A DNA stretch of 64,000 nt, from NCBI RefSeq assembly GCF_019393635.1, contig NC_057864.1:482538117-482602116 (forward strand), in the 5' to 3' direction. A program made the position numbers and the translations under genes. Below the pieces are notes generated by a model. The model had not been told where the DNA came from. It did not search any database and saw nothing but the letters and a program-made list of their open reading frames with translations. Shown one piece after another: positions 11,823-23,899 of the stretch (position 1 is its first letter; each line of letters opens with the position of its first letter). Source of the stretch: Dromiciops gliroides (lineage: Eukaryota > Chordata > Mammalia > Microbiotheria > Microbiotheriidae).

Positions 11823-12430
11823 TTATAAAGACGACTGCAAAGTTGACAATGAGATGGCCAAGTCCTACTGCTTTAATTCCAAAATGACTTCTAAACACTG
11901 TGCCACCGGAAGATTTTGATGCCAAGTGACCAAATCATTATCATTCGGGGACTTGGAGGTCAGGCAACACCAGAGGGCTCTCCAATGTGAGGGAGAGAAG
12001 CTCCACCGCTCAAGGGGAAGGAAGGAAGGATTCCAGGCCTTGTTTACCAGTAGGTGACCTTTCTCTTGTTGATTGTTTTTGTTATTAAATAAAACATGCA
12101 TTTAACAGGATTAGGGAAAAGAGAAAAAATGAGAAGAGCAGTAAAATTCCAGAGAACAAAATAAAGCATTAGCAGAATATTACATAATCAAAAGGAAATG
12201 TATATTAAATTCGGCACCCAGCAGGTCATCTAAAAGGGAAAGAAAGGTGAGCTGGGTAATGGCCAGGGAAGGTCCAGATGGCCTCTGCGCTCCTTTCCAG
12301 CAACAAGGCCTATAACCTTAGGATCAGTGTCAGAAAAAAGAAAGGGGATTATGCATCTGCTGTGGGCAAGGCATTGTGGACCAAACATCTCGGTTAGTGT
12401 CAGGAGGATACTTCAGGACCAAGAGGACCA
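11823..12430. other. No gene seen
   Basis: No recognised repeat or exon. Confidence 0.45.
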
Positions 12431-12434
12431 GGAG

Positions 12435-12615
12435 ATAATAGCTAACACATCTATTGGGTGCCAGACACTGCGCTAAGTGCTTTACAATCATGATCTCTTT
12501 TTATCCTTCCAACTCTGGGAGATAGCAGCTATTACTACCCCCATTTTAAGTGAAGTGACTTGCTCAGGGTCACACAGCTAACAAGTGTTGAACTTGGGCC
12601 TTCCTGACTGCAGGC
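12435..12615 (-). mobile_element. MIR-type SINE, antisense
   Basis: 'cactgcgctaagtgctttac', 'cccccattttaagtgaagtg', 'cagggtcacacagctaac' in antisense order. Confidence 0.85.
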
Positions 12616-13019
12616 CTGGTGCCCCCAAGATGCTCTAAGCATAGGACAGAGATCAGGAGGCCCTGGACTGGGTGGCTCCATTTAGCCTTGGGTCTCCTTG
12701 TCAGTTCTGGGCGGGGGTCAGAGCAGATTCACAGATCATGCTACTCTATCCAGTGTCCACACACACAGCATCCGCTGGCATTGGGAGAACAAGCAAAGAT
12801 GACGGTGGGGGTCACAGCTGCTCTAGCAGTACTGACCTGACTCATCCCAGGGGGTTGCTTTTGCCTTCCTGTCCCTAGAGGTAGGAGGGTGAAGGGCACT
12901 GGGCTCCCCCAACGGGTCCAGAATCTGGTTGTCTGTTGTCCTTTTCCCTCCCAACAATTCAACTTACACACAGCAGACACTTAATGTTTGTGGAATTGAA
13001 TTTAGTTGAATGGTGATTT

Positions 13020-13150
13020 ATTGATCAACAAGTATTTACTAAACACCAGGCCCTAGGGCCACAAAGACCACGTGGGGTGCATTCTGCTCTCCAGGAGCTT
13101 ACAATCTTGTTCTGGGAAACTCCACATATATACACAGGGAGATACAGAAA
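13020..13150 (-). mobile_element. L2 LINE 3' end, antisense
   Basis: 'caacaagtatttactaaaca', 'ccaggagcttacaatcttg' and 'acacagggagatac' match an antisense L2 terminus. Confidence 0.7.
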
Positions 13151-13394
13151 GGGAGAGTGGATAGTGGGGGAAAGGAAGGCATCAGCAGCTGCAGGAAACA
13201 GATAGGTCCCCAGCCATCTCTAGACCTGCACGTTCAATTGCACGGGGGACAACATGGCCTGGAGAGCCCACCGGCACCTCCAACTCTGTGTGTCCAAACC
13301 AAACATGACTTGATCATCCTTGAGAGCTCAAAGATGAAGGCCTAGAAGGGATTTAAGAGGCCATAAACACTGATTTATCTTTTAGATTTCAGTG

Positions 13395-13530
13395 GACCAC
13401 TGAACGTTAGAGCTGGAAGAGACCTTTTACAGAAGAGGAAACTGAGGCTCTGAGAGGGGGCCATGCTCACGGTCGCACCTGAGGCAGCTGTGATGGAGCC
13501 CCCACCACTCGCTCCCTTGGCCTCCTATGA
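13395..13530 (-). mobile_element. MIR-type SINE fragment, antisense
   Basis: 'gttagagctggaagagacc' and 'agaggaaactgaggctctg' in antisense MIR order. Confidence 0.7.
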
Positions 13531-13539
13531 TGAGAACTT

Positions 13540-13795
13540 GGGCATTAGTGTTTATTCTTTCCCCTCCCTCACCTCTCACTTGTTCTGTTACCAGGTGTGA
13601 TTGATTCTAGCTCTGTAATATATCATTGAATTGTCTATGCGTTTATAGTTGCCCCACCCTGTCCCTTTGGATTGTAAACTTCTTTGGGGTAGAGCCTGTT
13701 TCATTTTTTGTCCATGGATCCCCAACACCTGGCACGTGGCCTGGATGGGGAAGAGGTGGTTAGTAACTTCTTTTTGATGGATGGATGGAGCTCTT
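13540..13795 (+). mobile_element. L2 LINE 3' end
   Basis: 'gattgtaaacttctttgggg' and 'tccccaacacctggcac' in sense order. Confidence 0.7.
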
Positions 13796-14000
13796 ACAAC
13801 CTCACTTTCTCTCTACTCCCATTTCCACTAGTGCAGGTCACCACCACCTGATTTACAGGTTAGTGTTAGAGAGTTGCCTGGGATGGTACGGCCAGTAGTG
13901 TTGCTCTGAGCAAGCTGTGGACTCTCCTGGTACCTCAGTTTTCTCCTTGGCAATAATGAGATGTTCTATTTGCACCACCAACTTCTCAGGGGTTATTCTA

Positions 14001-14176
14001 TATTTTTCTATATTTTTGTTTTGTTTTGTGGGGCAATGGGGGTTAAGTGACTTGCCTAGGGTCACACAGCTAGTAAGGGTCAAGTATCTGAGGGTGGATT
14101 TGAACTCAGGTCCTCCTGAATCCAGGGCTGGTGCTTCATCCACTGTGCCACCTAGCTACCCCCCCGCCCCCGCCCC
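14001..14176 (-). mobile_element. SINE-A, antisense, with TSD
   Basis: Body from 'ttttgtggggcaatggg' to 'cacctagctacc' followed by a C-rich run. TSD gggttattcta at 13990-14000 and 14177-14187. Confidence 0.92.
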
Positions 14177-14187
14177 GGGTTATTCTA

Positions 14188-14859
14188 AGAACAAGAGAAT
14201 GTATGCAAAATGTTTTGTGTATCTGTATATAAACAGATAATTTTTACTTCTATTTTCATTTCTTAATATCTCTCATACTGTCCTTTCTCCCTCTCTTTTG
14301 CATACTTTGCTTTTTTGTTTTTATGTAGCCTGGTTTTTTCTTTATTTTCTTTTCCCTCCCCCTTCCTTAAAACAGTAAAAGATCATAATCACCGCTTTCC
14401 TAAAGCTACTTTTAGGTGTAAAGAGACCAATTATTGCTTACATGTTTCCGTACCATCTCTTGAAGCCTCCATTTTTCATTATATCATAATAAGCACTCCA
14501 CAGTTCCATAAATTTGTCATGTTTGTGACTTCTAATTTCCCGTGTGCTCTTCCATGGTGATTACAAATCGGGTTCGCTAAACCATTCACTATCCCTTGCT
14601 TCCAGTGTTCTGCAACCATAAATTTGAGGGCGCTGTCGTCCTTAGGACAATCATTTTTGTTTTCTTTCTTGAATTTCTGAAGGTATTATTCTCAGAAGAG
14701 CCACTTTGGGAAAAAAGGGGACATGGATTTTGTTATTTTCATGATTTATGCCTATCTTCTTTTCCAGAATCGACGAACTGTTTTCGAAGTCCCCCATGAA
14801 GAAAACCTACCTTTTGGCCAGTAGCCTGACGTGCCAATTTCTGCTGACCCTTGTGCCTA
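14188..14859. other. No gene seen
   Basis: T-rich sequence; the open frames present are short and unsupported. May be an old LINE piece in antisense. Confidence 0.4.
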
Positions 14860-15175
14860 CAGTGCCCATCCTCCTCCCTGCCCTTCAGAATCCTGATCTA
14901 CCTTTGAGATATCAATCTTTTCCACATCCCTGGAGCTGATGGGTTTCCAACCCCCTCCTCACATTTTCCTGGAGCACTTTGCTGGGGTCTCTCATTTGCT
15001 CCCAGGACCACCTCCCTTACATTATCCTTATCCATGTGGATGAAATGACAGTACCAAGTATCTCCATGCGCCAGAAAACTATAAGCCCTTTGAGGGCAGG
15101 GCTGTCACTTTTGCATTTTATATCCACAGCACTTGCTACAGGGCTTTGTGTAGAGGAGATACTGAAGGTTTTCAA
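14860..15175 (+). mobile_element. L2 LINE 3' end
   Basis: 'ctataagccctttgagggc', 'ttttatatccacagcacttg' in sense L2 order. Confidence 0.65.
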
Positions 15176-15373
15176 AAAGTTGAACAAAGTTCTAGGTCCC
15201 ACTATTTCCTAGTTTTAATCCCACTCTACTTACAGCACGAAATAAAAGTTACTCATTTTCTTGGTATCCATCAAATAAAGCCAACTGATTTCTTTGTGAA
15301 CATTTTTACAAATTGTTCTGCTTTCTTTCATTAGCAAAGTCAAGCCCACTGTTTCTTCATTTTATCTTTTAGA

Positions 15374-15540
15374 TGTCATTGGATCATCAAATTTTAGAGC
15401 TAGGAGAGAGCTTAGAAGCCATTTAGCCCAACCCCCTCATTTTACTGATCCCCAGGCTAGGGACCTGGACAAGGTCTCACAGCTAGTGACTGAGGTAGGC
15501 CTCCAAGTCTGGTGTCCTTTTCACTCCACTGCACCGTGGA
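15374..15540 (-). mobile_element. MIR-type SINE, antisense
   Basis: 'ttttagagctaggagagagc', 'acccc(c)tcattttactgat', 'ggtctcacagctagtgac'. Confidence 0.75.
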
Positions 15541-15887
15541 CTCTGCAAAGGGCTCATCTGATCTTCTCCTCTAGTCAAGGGTCTCACATGGGCACAAACC
15601 CCTATAATTTAGAGTGTGAGTAAACAGCACAGGAGAAGGTCAAAGTGAACCCCAGGAAACAGCCTCTGAGGGAGGGGCAGGCCTGGTGTGCTGCAGCCAG
15701 GCAATAAAGGAAAAGAAAGGTTTCCATAAGCAGCAAAAGGCCATGTCACAGAAGAGAGGGCAGTAGGAGCTTGTAGATTACCCAGAAGCCCATTCTGGCT
15801 AGAGCCTCAGCAGGAAAGAAGGGCAGAAGCAGGATGAAGCAAGGCTAGAGCCTGGCTGGGGAGGCTTCATCCAGGACCTTTTAGGCC
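15541..15887. other. No gene seen
   Basis: Purine-rich, non-coding by eye. Confidence 0.4.
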
Positions 15888-16050
15888 AGAGGTCAAACTC
15901 AAATAGAGGGATCCCTACAGGTCACATCCTGACTTAGAAAATCACAAATAAAACTTTCTCTGTCATCCTGTTATTTCTTTTGTTAAATATCTCCTATTAG
16001 ATTTTAATGGTGGGCTGCTTAGGCCTGGGGACCACAAGTGTGACACCAGG
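15888..16050. mobile_element. Second copy of the TIR (hAT-like MITE) element
   Basis: Starts cagaggtcaaactcaaat and ends acaagtgtgacacc. It shares the interior and the inverted ends of the copy at 2648-2808. Confidence 0.65.
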
Positions 16051-16329
16051 TTTAGACAACAGGTAGCCACAGACGTTTTTCTGCAGAGAAGGAAGAATTA
16101 GGAAAATAAAAGGTGTGCAGTGGTCGTTAAGGCTGTGTGGGAAGGGGAGAAGCTAGAACAGGAAATCATAACCATTTTCGCGTTAGGGTTTCTTAGGCAG
16201 TCTGCTAAAGACAGAAGACCCCTTCTCAGAATCTTTTTCAATAAAGAGAACATGATATGCTACAAAAAAAAAAACAAAACAAAACCACCCCAATTATATT
16301 GAAATACAGTTTTCAAAATACTGTTAAAA

Positions 16330-17330
16330 ACAAGTTCATGGGCTCCCTTTTAAGAACTGCTGGGCTATTGTTTAGAAGTCTATTCCAGTAGTCCAGGAAG
16401 GAGGTCATGAGGTCCTAAATTAAGGTGATAAAGTGTTACTCTAGTAATACTTCCTCTCTAGAGGAGGGAAGAGATGTAAGCGATACCAAGAAGGTTGAAT
16501 TGGCAGGACTGGGCAACTGATTAGATGAGATGGGAGAAAGCGGCAAGTAAAAAAGGATTTATTGGTTCGAACCTGGGGGACTGAAAGCTTGATGTTTCCA
16601 TAAACAGAAACAAGAAAATGAAAAGGTAACTTTAAGGGGGGAAGGGCATGAGTTCGGTGTCAACAGGCCTGAGACACCGATTGAGAGGGACAGTTAAGCT
16701 AATAGGCCGTTGGAAATATGGGCCTAGGGCTCAGGGGAAAGGTTGAGACTAGAGAGATGGGTTTGGGTATCATATGAATGAATAAAGGGAAATCTGAGCC
16801 ACAGGATTACGTGAAATTACTAAGGAAGAAAGTGTAGATCAAAAGGGAAGAGGATCAGGGGCAGAACCTGGGGAGAATGGTACATGGTTAAGATGAAAGG
16901 TTAGGAGAGAGGTCAAAGTACCAGGAGAACGTAGTGTTGTAGAGGCTAAGAGAGGAAAGATGATCAAGCATGAGGGAGTCAACAGTGGGAAAGATCAAGA
17001 TGGAGGAGGTCTGAAAAAAAGCCAGCTGTGTTAAGTGTTGCTAGTGACCTTGACCCAGTTATGGTGGAGGGATGGAAGCAGTAGACTGAGGAGCCAGAAG
17101 TGTCGCCTCCTCTAAAGGTCTAGCTGTCAAGGTAAGGAGAGAGCATAGACAATAGCTTGAGAGGGAGGTGGGGGAAGACTAGAGAATGTTTGTAGACACA
17201 GGGCAATGACCCAATAAAGAAGAGAAGGTTGAAAATACACCCCAGAGTGGGGATGATCAGTGAAACAAGGTGGTGATGAGATCAAGTTTAGAGGTGGAAG
17301 GGTAGTCCTTGCCAAAGTGGAAGGCTACTT
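16330..17330 (-). mobile_element. L2 LINE ORF2 region, antisense (about 1 kb)
   Basis: 'tattccagtagtccagga', 'gaattggcaggactgggcaa', 'ttaagctaataggccgttgg', 'gagggagtcaacagtgg' and 'agtgaccttgacccag' follow the antisense order of the L2 reverse-transcriptase and 3' coding region. Many lesions. Confidence 0.7.
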
Positions 17331-17419
17331 TATAAGCTTGGGGGCACAATGAACTGAATGCTGGATTTGTAGCCAAAAAACCCTAAGTTCCAATTATACT
17401 TCAGTGACCGACCTAGTGA

Positions 17420-18130
17420 TACCACTATTAGGACCGTATCCCAAAAGAGATAGGAAAAAATAAAGAAGGACCAATATGTACAAAAATATTTATAGCAGCT
17501 CTTTTCTGGTGGCAAAGAATTGGAAATTGAGGGGATGCCCATCAATTGGGGAATGGCTGAACAAATTGTCATCTATGATTGTGATGGAACACTATTGTGC
17601 TGTAAGAAATGACAAGCAGGAAGCTTTCAGAAAAACCAGGAAAAACTTACAGTAACTGATGCAAAGTGAAATGAGTAGAAACAGGAGAAAGTTGCACATA
17701 GTAACAGCAATATTGTAAAATCCACTGTGAATGACTAAGCTATTCTCCAAAATACAATGATCCAAGACAACTCTGAAGGATTTAGAATGAAAAATGCTAT
17801 CCATTCCCAGAGAAAGAACTGATGGAGCCTGAATACAGATTGGAACATACTTTTTTATTTTTTAACTTTATTTTTCTTGGGTTTGTTGGTAGTGGTTGGG
17901 TTTTTTTTTTTGGGGGGGGAGTGTTCCTATGTTTTCTTTTACAACATGACTAATACAGAAATGTTTTACACTACTACACATGTATAACATATCAAATTGC
18001 TTGCCCTCTGAGTGAGGAGGGTGGGGAAGGACAGAGAATTTGGAACTCAAAATTTTAAAAACAAATGTTGAAAAATGTTTTTTACGTGTAATTGGGGGAA
18101 AATAAAGTACTAACCATCAAATTAAAAAAA
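17420..18130 (+). mobile_element. LINE-1 3' end (ORF2 C-terminal remnant plus 3' UTR)
   Basis: The translation contains NMYKNIYSSSF, CPSIGEWLNKL and an MEHYCAV-like block, matching the C terminus of L1 ORF2 with stops. A marsupial-type 3' UTR follows ('gaaatgacaagcagga', 'cacatgtataacatatc', 'ttggaactcaaaattttaaa') and ends in AATAAAGTAC... plus A-run at 18123. Confidence 0.85.
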
Positions 18131-18265
18131 AAATCAAACCTCAGGCACCTACTTGCTGTGTTCACTTGTATTAACCTCTCAGCCTCTTTTCTTCAACTGT
18201 AAAATGGGAATAATGGTACCTATTTCTTCAATCTGAAAGTAATTCCCCTATTTATCATTTAAAGC

Positions 18266-18460
18266 ACTTCAAATGCTTACTGGCTGTGTGACCCTGGGCA
18301 AGTCACTTCACCCTGTTTACTTCAATTTCCTCATCTGTAAAATGAGCTGGAGAAGGAAATGACAAACCAGTCTAGAATCTCTGTCAAGAAAACTCAGAAC
18401 TCCTAATGGAGTCACAGAGAGTCAGACACAACTGAAATGAATGAATAACAAAATAACTCA
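18266..18460 (+). mobile_element. SINE-C (MIR/Mar1-like CORE-SINE)
   Basis: 'ctgtgtgaccctgggcaag', 'cctcatctgtaaaatgagc', 'ggaaatgacaaaccagtct', 'gagagtcagacacaactg' and a final 'aatgaataacaaaa'. The most complete 3' end of this family in the window. Confidence 0.88.
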
Positions 18461-18479
18461 GTCCCTTCCTACACTTTAA

Positions 18480-18640
18480 TCGCCTCTACATACTCTATCC
18501 AGCTGCCCTGGCCCATCTACAACTCCCCTAACATCACACACTATCTCTTGTCTCTGTACCCGTGCCTCTCTGTCTTTTCATTAACGATGCCTAGAATGTT
18601 CTGGCTCCTCACCTCCCTGCCTTGGTTTACCTGGCTTCCC
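18480..18640 (+). mobile_element. L2 LINE fragment
   Basis: 'ctctatccagctgccctgg', 'gatgcctagaatgttctggc', 'cctccctgccttggttt'. Confidence 0.6.
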
Positions 18641-19405
18641 CTTGTGAGCCCTGACTTGGGTGGGGATTTAACTGGCAGAAATTGCTGACAATTGGGGGTC
18701 ATTTGTTAGAATGAGGAAGAGCATCGATATTTGTAATCCTGGGAGAGCCTAGAGCTCACGGCAGGGACGTTCTCGAAGTTGAAGAGCCCCAAGAATTTTC
18801 TCCCCGGGCCAGATCTTGGGGGGGGGGCAGCGCTCGGCAGAGAGGGGGAGCCCCTGGTCTGGTGCCGTATTAGTAAGCGATGATGCATGGTGGGAGCAGG
18901 GCTGCCTGGCGGGAAAGCTCTAAAAGCCTCCTTTCTATGGCAGTAAATATTTCAACAGAAAAACGTGAGTGACCAAGAGACCACAGCACAGCCAAGATGG
19001 AGAAGAGCGCTCTGAGAAACCCTCCCAGGGCTGACATCGGGGAGCAATACGGAAGCAGAGGAGAAAGCATGACAGGGCAACTGGTGACACCTGCTGGGAG
19101 TAGCCGGAACTACAGGTGGAGGTGAACTGGCCAAATGATTGGGCATTTTTATAGGGGGAGCCTGGAGAATTGGAGATGTGTAAAAAACGACACAGAAGAT
19201 AGCAGAAGGAAACTGGGGGGGGGGAATGGACAAGTGGGACAACACTGGTGCCATCATATTATGAATATATAGGTATGTGTGTACATATATTTTAAAATAA
19301 GCTACATGGCAAATGTTCAAGGTCTCATATACAATCCTATTTCTGGCCTTTTTCATATATGGAAATGCTCACATTTGTTAATGATTTTCTAGATCTAAAA
19401 GTTTG
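18641..19405. other. No gene seen
   Basis: Contains G-runs at 18820-18827 and 19216-19223. A 134-codon minus-strand frame at 18952-19356 has no family resemblance. Confidence 0.45.
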
Positions 19406-19409
19406 GAAT

Positions 19410-19600
19410 GTCTGGGTTTGTAACCTTGCTTTGACACTTAGGATGAGACCACAGGGGAGTCTCTGAACCTCTCTTGCCTGTTTCCTCATTTATAAAACAC
19501 AGAGAAAAAAACCTGGAAATCTTTTGGGAACATTACATGAGAATGTATTTAAAAGCACTTTGCAAACCTTAGATTACTATGTAAATGTCAGCTACTAGTA
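19410..19600 (+). mobile_element. MIR SINE
   Basis: 'gtctctgaacctctcttgcc', 'tttcctcatttataaaaca', 'gcactttgcaaaccttag'. Confidence 0.75.
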
Positions 19601-19662
19601 TAGCACTTTGGCAAAGTTTTAAAAAGGTATTGTTTTTCTTTTCTCTAGCCATAATAATAATA

Positions 19663-19820
19663 ATGATGAAAAGCATTTATCTAGGGCTTTAAGGTTTGCA
19701 AAGCACTTTATAAATATTATCTTATTTGATCTTCACAACATCCCATTTTACAGATGAGGAAACTGAGAAAGGCAAAAGTTAAGTGACTTGCCCAAGGTCA
19801 TACAGCTAGTAAATATCTTT
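19663..19820 (-). mobile_element. MIR-type SINE, antisense
   Basis: 'ttaaggtttgcaaagcactt', 'cattttacagatgaggaaac', 'aagtgacttgcccaaggtc', 'tacagctagtaa'. Confidence 0.88.
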
Positions 19821-20244
19821 TAATAAAATTGTCTTGCTTTAATATTTTGATCCATAGGTAGGTGATCTCCATATACAGAGTAAAGTCATGTATACATTTT
19901 CTCAGGGTCCCTGGGTACAAGCTACAAGCCAAAGAAGCAATCTGTCAAAGTGTACTTGAACCTTCTCTGTTGTGGAGTCTGACACAAAGATTACATATGT
20001 TCATATAGTTTGAGTGTTCAGAGTAATCAATGGTGCAGATAGTAAGCATCAATGGCTAATGACATATCTGTCTACCAAAGGTTCAAATGTGTAATTGAAG
20101 GATACGAAATTTGGGAAGTTCTAGCAATGGTTCCTCCAAATTAAATGATGCTATGAGAGCAGCAGAGTGTACAAGTAAGTAGTACTTACTGGTAGAAGGG
20201 AAGACATTTAATGTCTCTGGGCAAGTCATTTGATTTCTTTTTTC

Positions 20245-20403
20245 TTTTTCTTTCTTTTTTGTTTTTTTGTGGGGCAACGAGGGTTAAGTGACTTGCCCAG
20301 GGTCACACAGCTAGTAAGTGTCAAGTATCTGAGGCTGGATTTGAACTCAGGTCTTCCCGAATCCAAGGCCAGTGCTTTATCCACTGTGCCGCCTAGCTGC
20401 CCC
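20245..20403 (-). mobile_element. SINE-A, antisense, with TSD
   Basis: Complete to 'cgcctagctgcccc'. TSD tgatttcttttttc at 20231-20244 and from 20404. Confidence 0.93.
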
Positions 20404-20417
20404 TGATTTCTTTTTTC

Positions 20418-20538
20418 TCTTTGGAGGCAATCAGGATTAGGAGACTTGCCCGGGGTTACACAGCCAGCAAGTATCTGAGTCTGGATCTGAACTCAGGTCC
20501 TCCTGACTCCATGGCCCACTGTGCCACCTAGCTTCCCC
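20418..20538 (-). mobile_element. Older SINE-A-related copy, antisense
   Basis: 'gaggcaatcaggattaggag', 'cacagccagcaagtatctg', ends 'cacctagcttcccc'. More diverged and missing part of the middle, so inserted before its neighbour. Confidence 0.85.
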
Positions 20539-20600
20539 AATTTCATTCCTCTGCGTCTGTTTCCTCTTCTGTAAAAGGAGGGTGCTGGCCTCTATAAACT

Positions 20601-21764
20601 CCAAGATCTTCCTGCAAGATCCCATCAGCCCTGAGACTCTACTTCATCCTCACCCTCAGTCCCTATGACTGGAGGGTAGAGCCATGAACTCCAGCCCCCC
20701 CATCGATGGAGTGAGCTCAGCTCAGAACATCTCATTTCTCACCCGGCTGTACTACTTGGGGCCATGGCACATTTGTATCCCCAATGCCCGGCACAGAGTA
20801 GGTGCTTAACAAATGTTTACTGACTGACGAAAGGCCCTTTCAGCTCTAAGCCTATGATCCACTAATGTTATCAATGACTGCATTACAGACTACTTCAGTG
20901 CCATATCCCTAACCAATCCTCTTACCATAGGTGGGTATAAGGAGCTTTCTACTTGAATAGGATTAAGTCAAAGACACCCTAATGACCTCAGAGTTATCTT
21001 AAACACAGATTTTAATAAAAATTTAATCACTCTAGAGACTTTTTTTTTGGGGGGGAGGTTTGTTCATTTTTTTTCAGAAACTGAACTAAATCATTTATGA
21101 TACCTATGTCACCTTTCCCCACTTCCCCCCACATAATAGATCTTTGTAAGATATTTTTTAAAAACTGCATGTCAGATATTCTTAGTTATTGAGGCTTAAT
21201 CAAACAGTTCTTTACCCAATCTCCCAAGAAAAAAAATGCGCAGATAAAAAGCTGTATTCCTAAAATTGACATAACAAATAACTGCCTCCGACACAAATGA
21301 GGTAACCATTGCAAAGGGCTTAGCAGCACGGGGCCTGGCTCAGACTAAGCACTACAGAAACGCCAGCCATTATTTTGCTACCACCACAGCCAACAGATCT
21401 AACCACAACACTGAAGAGATGCAGAACAGGATTGTGGGGACTGGACCTACGCCTTCTTGCTGCTAATAAATCTAACACACCTCAGGAATAACAGCAAAAT
21501 TCCAGCTGATGGCAATGGTTGTTTCATCACAGGAGTAACACGAGGTATGTACAAAGCCTCAGGCCTTGATGAGTCCTGCTAAGGGCTAAAGAAACAGGAT
21601 CTGCAGCAAGAAGCTGAGAGCAGGAATGCTTTGGGCCCCTTGGGGAGTCAGGCTGGTGAAGCCTGGCGGCGTTTTCTCAAAACTATGCTTTAAAATACAT
21701 GAAATAAAATACATAAAATGGCAAAGGAGATCAATGACATTGGAATAACTATCAAAATATTAAA

Positions 21765-21765
<1 letters not shown>
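20601..21765. other. No gene seen; one L2 3' end
   Basis: An L2 terminus is visible at about 20740-20830 ('gcccggcacagagtaggtgc' then 'ttaacaaatgtttactgact'). The rest is unassigned. Confidence 0.5.

Positions 21766-21766
<1 letters not shown>

Positions 21767-21800
<34 letters not shown>
21767..21800. repeat. (CA)n microsatellite
   Basis: About 16 CA units. Confidence 0.97.
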
Positions 21801-22029
21801 TCAGACTGGAGCACTGAAGAGTGCTCTGCACTCTTCCTCTTTTCTGGAATGCACAGCATCACCATGGGAAAAGATTGGCTTCAGCACCTCCCTCCTCCCC
21901 CCTCCCCCCAAGCAGGAGACCAGAAGTCATGGCTCCTAGTACCATCTGCCCAAAGAGAACAGTGAGGTAGCTTTTTAATATCGGGTGAACTTCCGGGATG
22001 TGAATTCTGATTCTTATTGAGAGGTCAGA

Positions 22030-22370
22030 TGGGAGGTGATGAACTGTTTTGGCTATACCAGCTCATGAAGATGATCCAAGTACTGCAAAGAGATTATGCT
22101 CTGCGTTCTCAGTGGAGAGGTACCCTCATGGATGGTTTGTGAGCAAGAGAAGAAAAGGCGTGATTTTAAGGAGCCAGAACAGGTTCATTGAAAACAAAGT
22201 CATGCCAGATGAACCTAACTCCAATTTCCTGACAATATTATTAGACAAGAAGATCCTGAAGAGGATGCCATCGACACAGGATATACTTGGATTATAGCAA
22301 AGCATCCGATAAAGCCTCTCATGATATATTTGTGGACAAGTGGCTAAAGTGGGAAAATATTAGCTAAGTA
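22030..22370 (+). mobile_element. CR1/L3 LINE reverse-transcriptase remnant
   Basis: The translation contains NSNFLTILLDKKIL and, with a frame change, LDYSKASDKASHDIFVDKWLK, the RT motif usually LDFSKAFDxVSHxILLxKL. It is interrupted by a stop (a TAG) and shifts. Confidence 0.75.
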
Positions 22371-22767
22371 AACAGTACAGTTAGGCAGTCATCGCTGGTT
22401 GAAGACCCATGACCAAAGAGTGTAGACTAGAGGCCAAATTCCCCTCTCTTAAACACAATCGTTAGTCCTTCCACCTCCATCACCCCCTTCAACTGCTAAC
22501 TCCATTCCTGTTCTTTTTTAAAAATTAAATGTTTTGTTAAAAATGTTAACATAGAACACCGAAATAACCCACTATACTTGCTTAGTAATGTCAATGCAGA
22601 AATAACAAAGCAATTTCCCCTCCCTCCCTCCAAATCCTCATTAATTCACTTTTCCTCCTACATGGTTGTAGTTAGCATGTTCTCCATTCTCTGTGCCGCT
22701 CTCATAAAAGACCTTCCAGATTTCTTTGTACTCATCAGACCAGTCCATCTTTATTTTTTTTTTTTTT

Positions 22768-22904
22768 GGCGGGGCAATTGGGGTTAAGTGACTTGCTCAG
22801 GGTCACACAGCTAGTAAGTGTTAAGTGTCTGAGGCCGGATTTGAACTCAGGTACTCCTGACTCTAGGGCCGGTGCTCTATTCACTGCACCATCTAGCTGC
22901 CCCT
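22768..22904 (-). mobile_element. SINE-A, antisense, with 14-bp TSD
   Basis: Poly-T, 'ggggcaattggggtta' to 'catctagctgcccct'. TSD agtccatctttatt at 22742-22755 and 22905-22918, perfect. Confidence 0.96.
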
Positions 22905-23119
22905 AGTCCATCTTTATTGCACCATACTTTTCCTTTACATTAATGTAACACAATTTATCTACTCCCTTACTGTCGGATACTTACGTTGTTTCCAGTTTTT
23001 GCAATTAACATGTAAGGATGCCATGTAAATTGCTACACAGTTGGCTCTTTGGTTTTGGTAACACTTTCAGGGTATATTCCCAACACTGGAATTTAGGAGG
23101 TCAAAAGGTACGACCTTGT

Positions 23120-23240
23120 GTGGTCACTGGCAAGTCATGTAACCTCACTCAGCCTCAGTTCATCTATAAAATGAGAGAAGTGGATAAGATGACCTCTAAG
23201 GTCCCTTTTACCTTTCAAGCTATGGATCTATGATCTTATT
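23120..23240 (+). mobile_element. MIR SINE fragment
   Basis: 'tggtcactggcaagtcatg', 'cagcctcagttcatctat', 'aaatgagagaagtgg'. Confidence 0.75.
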
Positions 23241-23530
23241 TGCAGGTTGATTTAAGCTGAGTGGGATCAAAGTTCTTTTTGTCATTTTAACTATGTATTG
23301 CAAAAATGTTCTCCAAAAAGATCCACATGAGCAAGTCCACTCACAATGAATAAGTAGTACTTCCTCCAAAACGCCACTTACATTGAGTTTCATTGCTTTA
23401 AATTTCTTTTTCCTGTTTGATGAGCACTTAGCAGTGCCTGCATATAAGTACTTAATGTTTATTGACTGATTATTGTGTTATTCTCAGTTGTTTAAATTTG
23501 AATTTATTATTGAGGATGATCTTTTTTTTT

Positions 23531-23662
23531 TTGCAGGGTAATGAAGGTTAAGTGATTTGCCCAGGGTCACACGGCTAGTGTCAAGTGTCTGAGGCCAAAT
23601 TTGAACTCAGGTCCTCCTGAATCCAGGGCCAGTGCTCTCTCCACTGCGCCACCTAGCTGCCC
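23531..23662 (-). mobile_element. SINE-A, antisense
   Basis: 'gcagggtaatgaaggttaag' to 'cacctagctgcc'. TSD gatgatcttttttt from 23515 and from 23663. Confidence 0.93.
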
Positions 23663-23899
23663 GATGATCTTTTTTTTCAAGCGTTTGCCTTTTTGAAAAT
23701 TCTTTATATCCTTTGACCATTTTATCTATTATAAACAAAAAATTAGTCTGACCTTTAAACAGTTATTTTAGATGTCAAGTTTTTTCTACCTGTCATATTT
23801 TCCTCAATGTTACTTCTTTTTTGTTATATTATTTTGCTGTATTTGTTTTTTAATTTAGTCAAGCACATCTTATCTTCTCCCTAATAATGCCTCAATGTA

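Larger units (their letters stand above)
20205..20600 (+). mobile_element. MIR split by two SINE copies
   Basis: The left part ends 'gtctctgggcaagtcatttg' at about 20230. The MIR resumes at about 20539 with 'cctctgcgtctgtttcctc' and 'ttctgtaaaaggagg'. Between them lie SINE-A copies 20245-20403 and 20418-20538. Confidence 0.75.
22500..23470. mobile_element. Ancient LINE-1 3'-UTR-like region carrying SINE-A and MIR insertions
   Basis: 'acgttgtttccagtttttgc', 'gatgccatgtaaattgc', 'cacactggaatttaggagg'-like sequence and 'tcaaaaggtac' resemble the 3' end of old L1M elements. Orientation not assigned. Confidence 0.5.
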
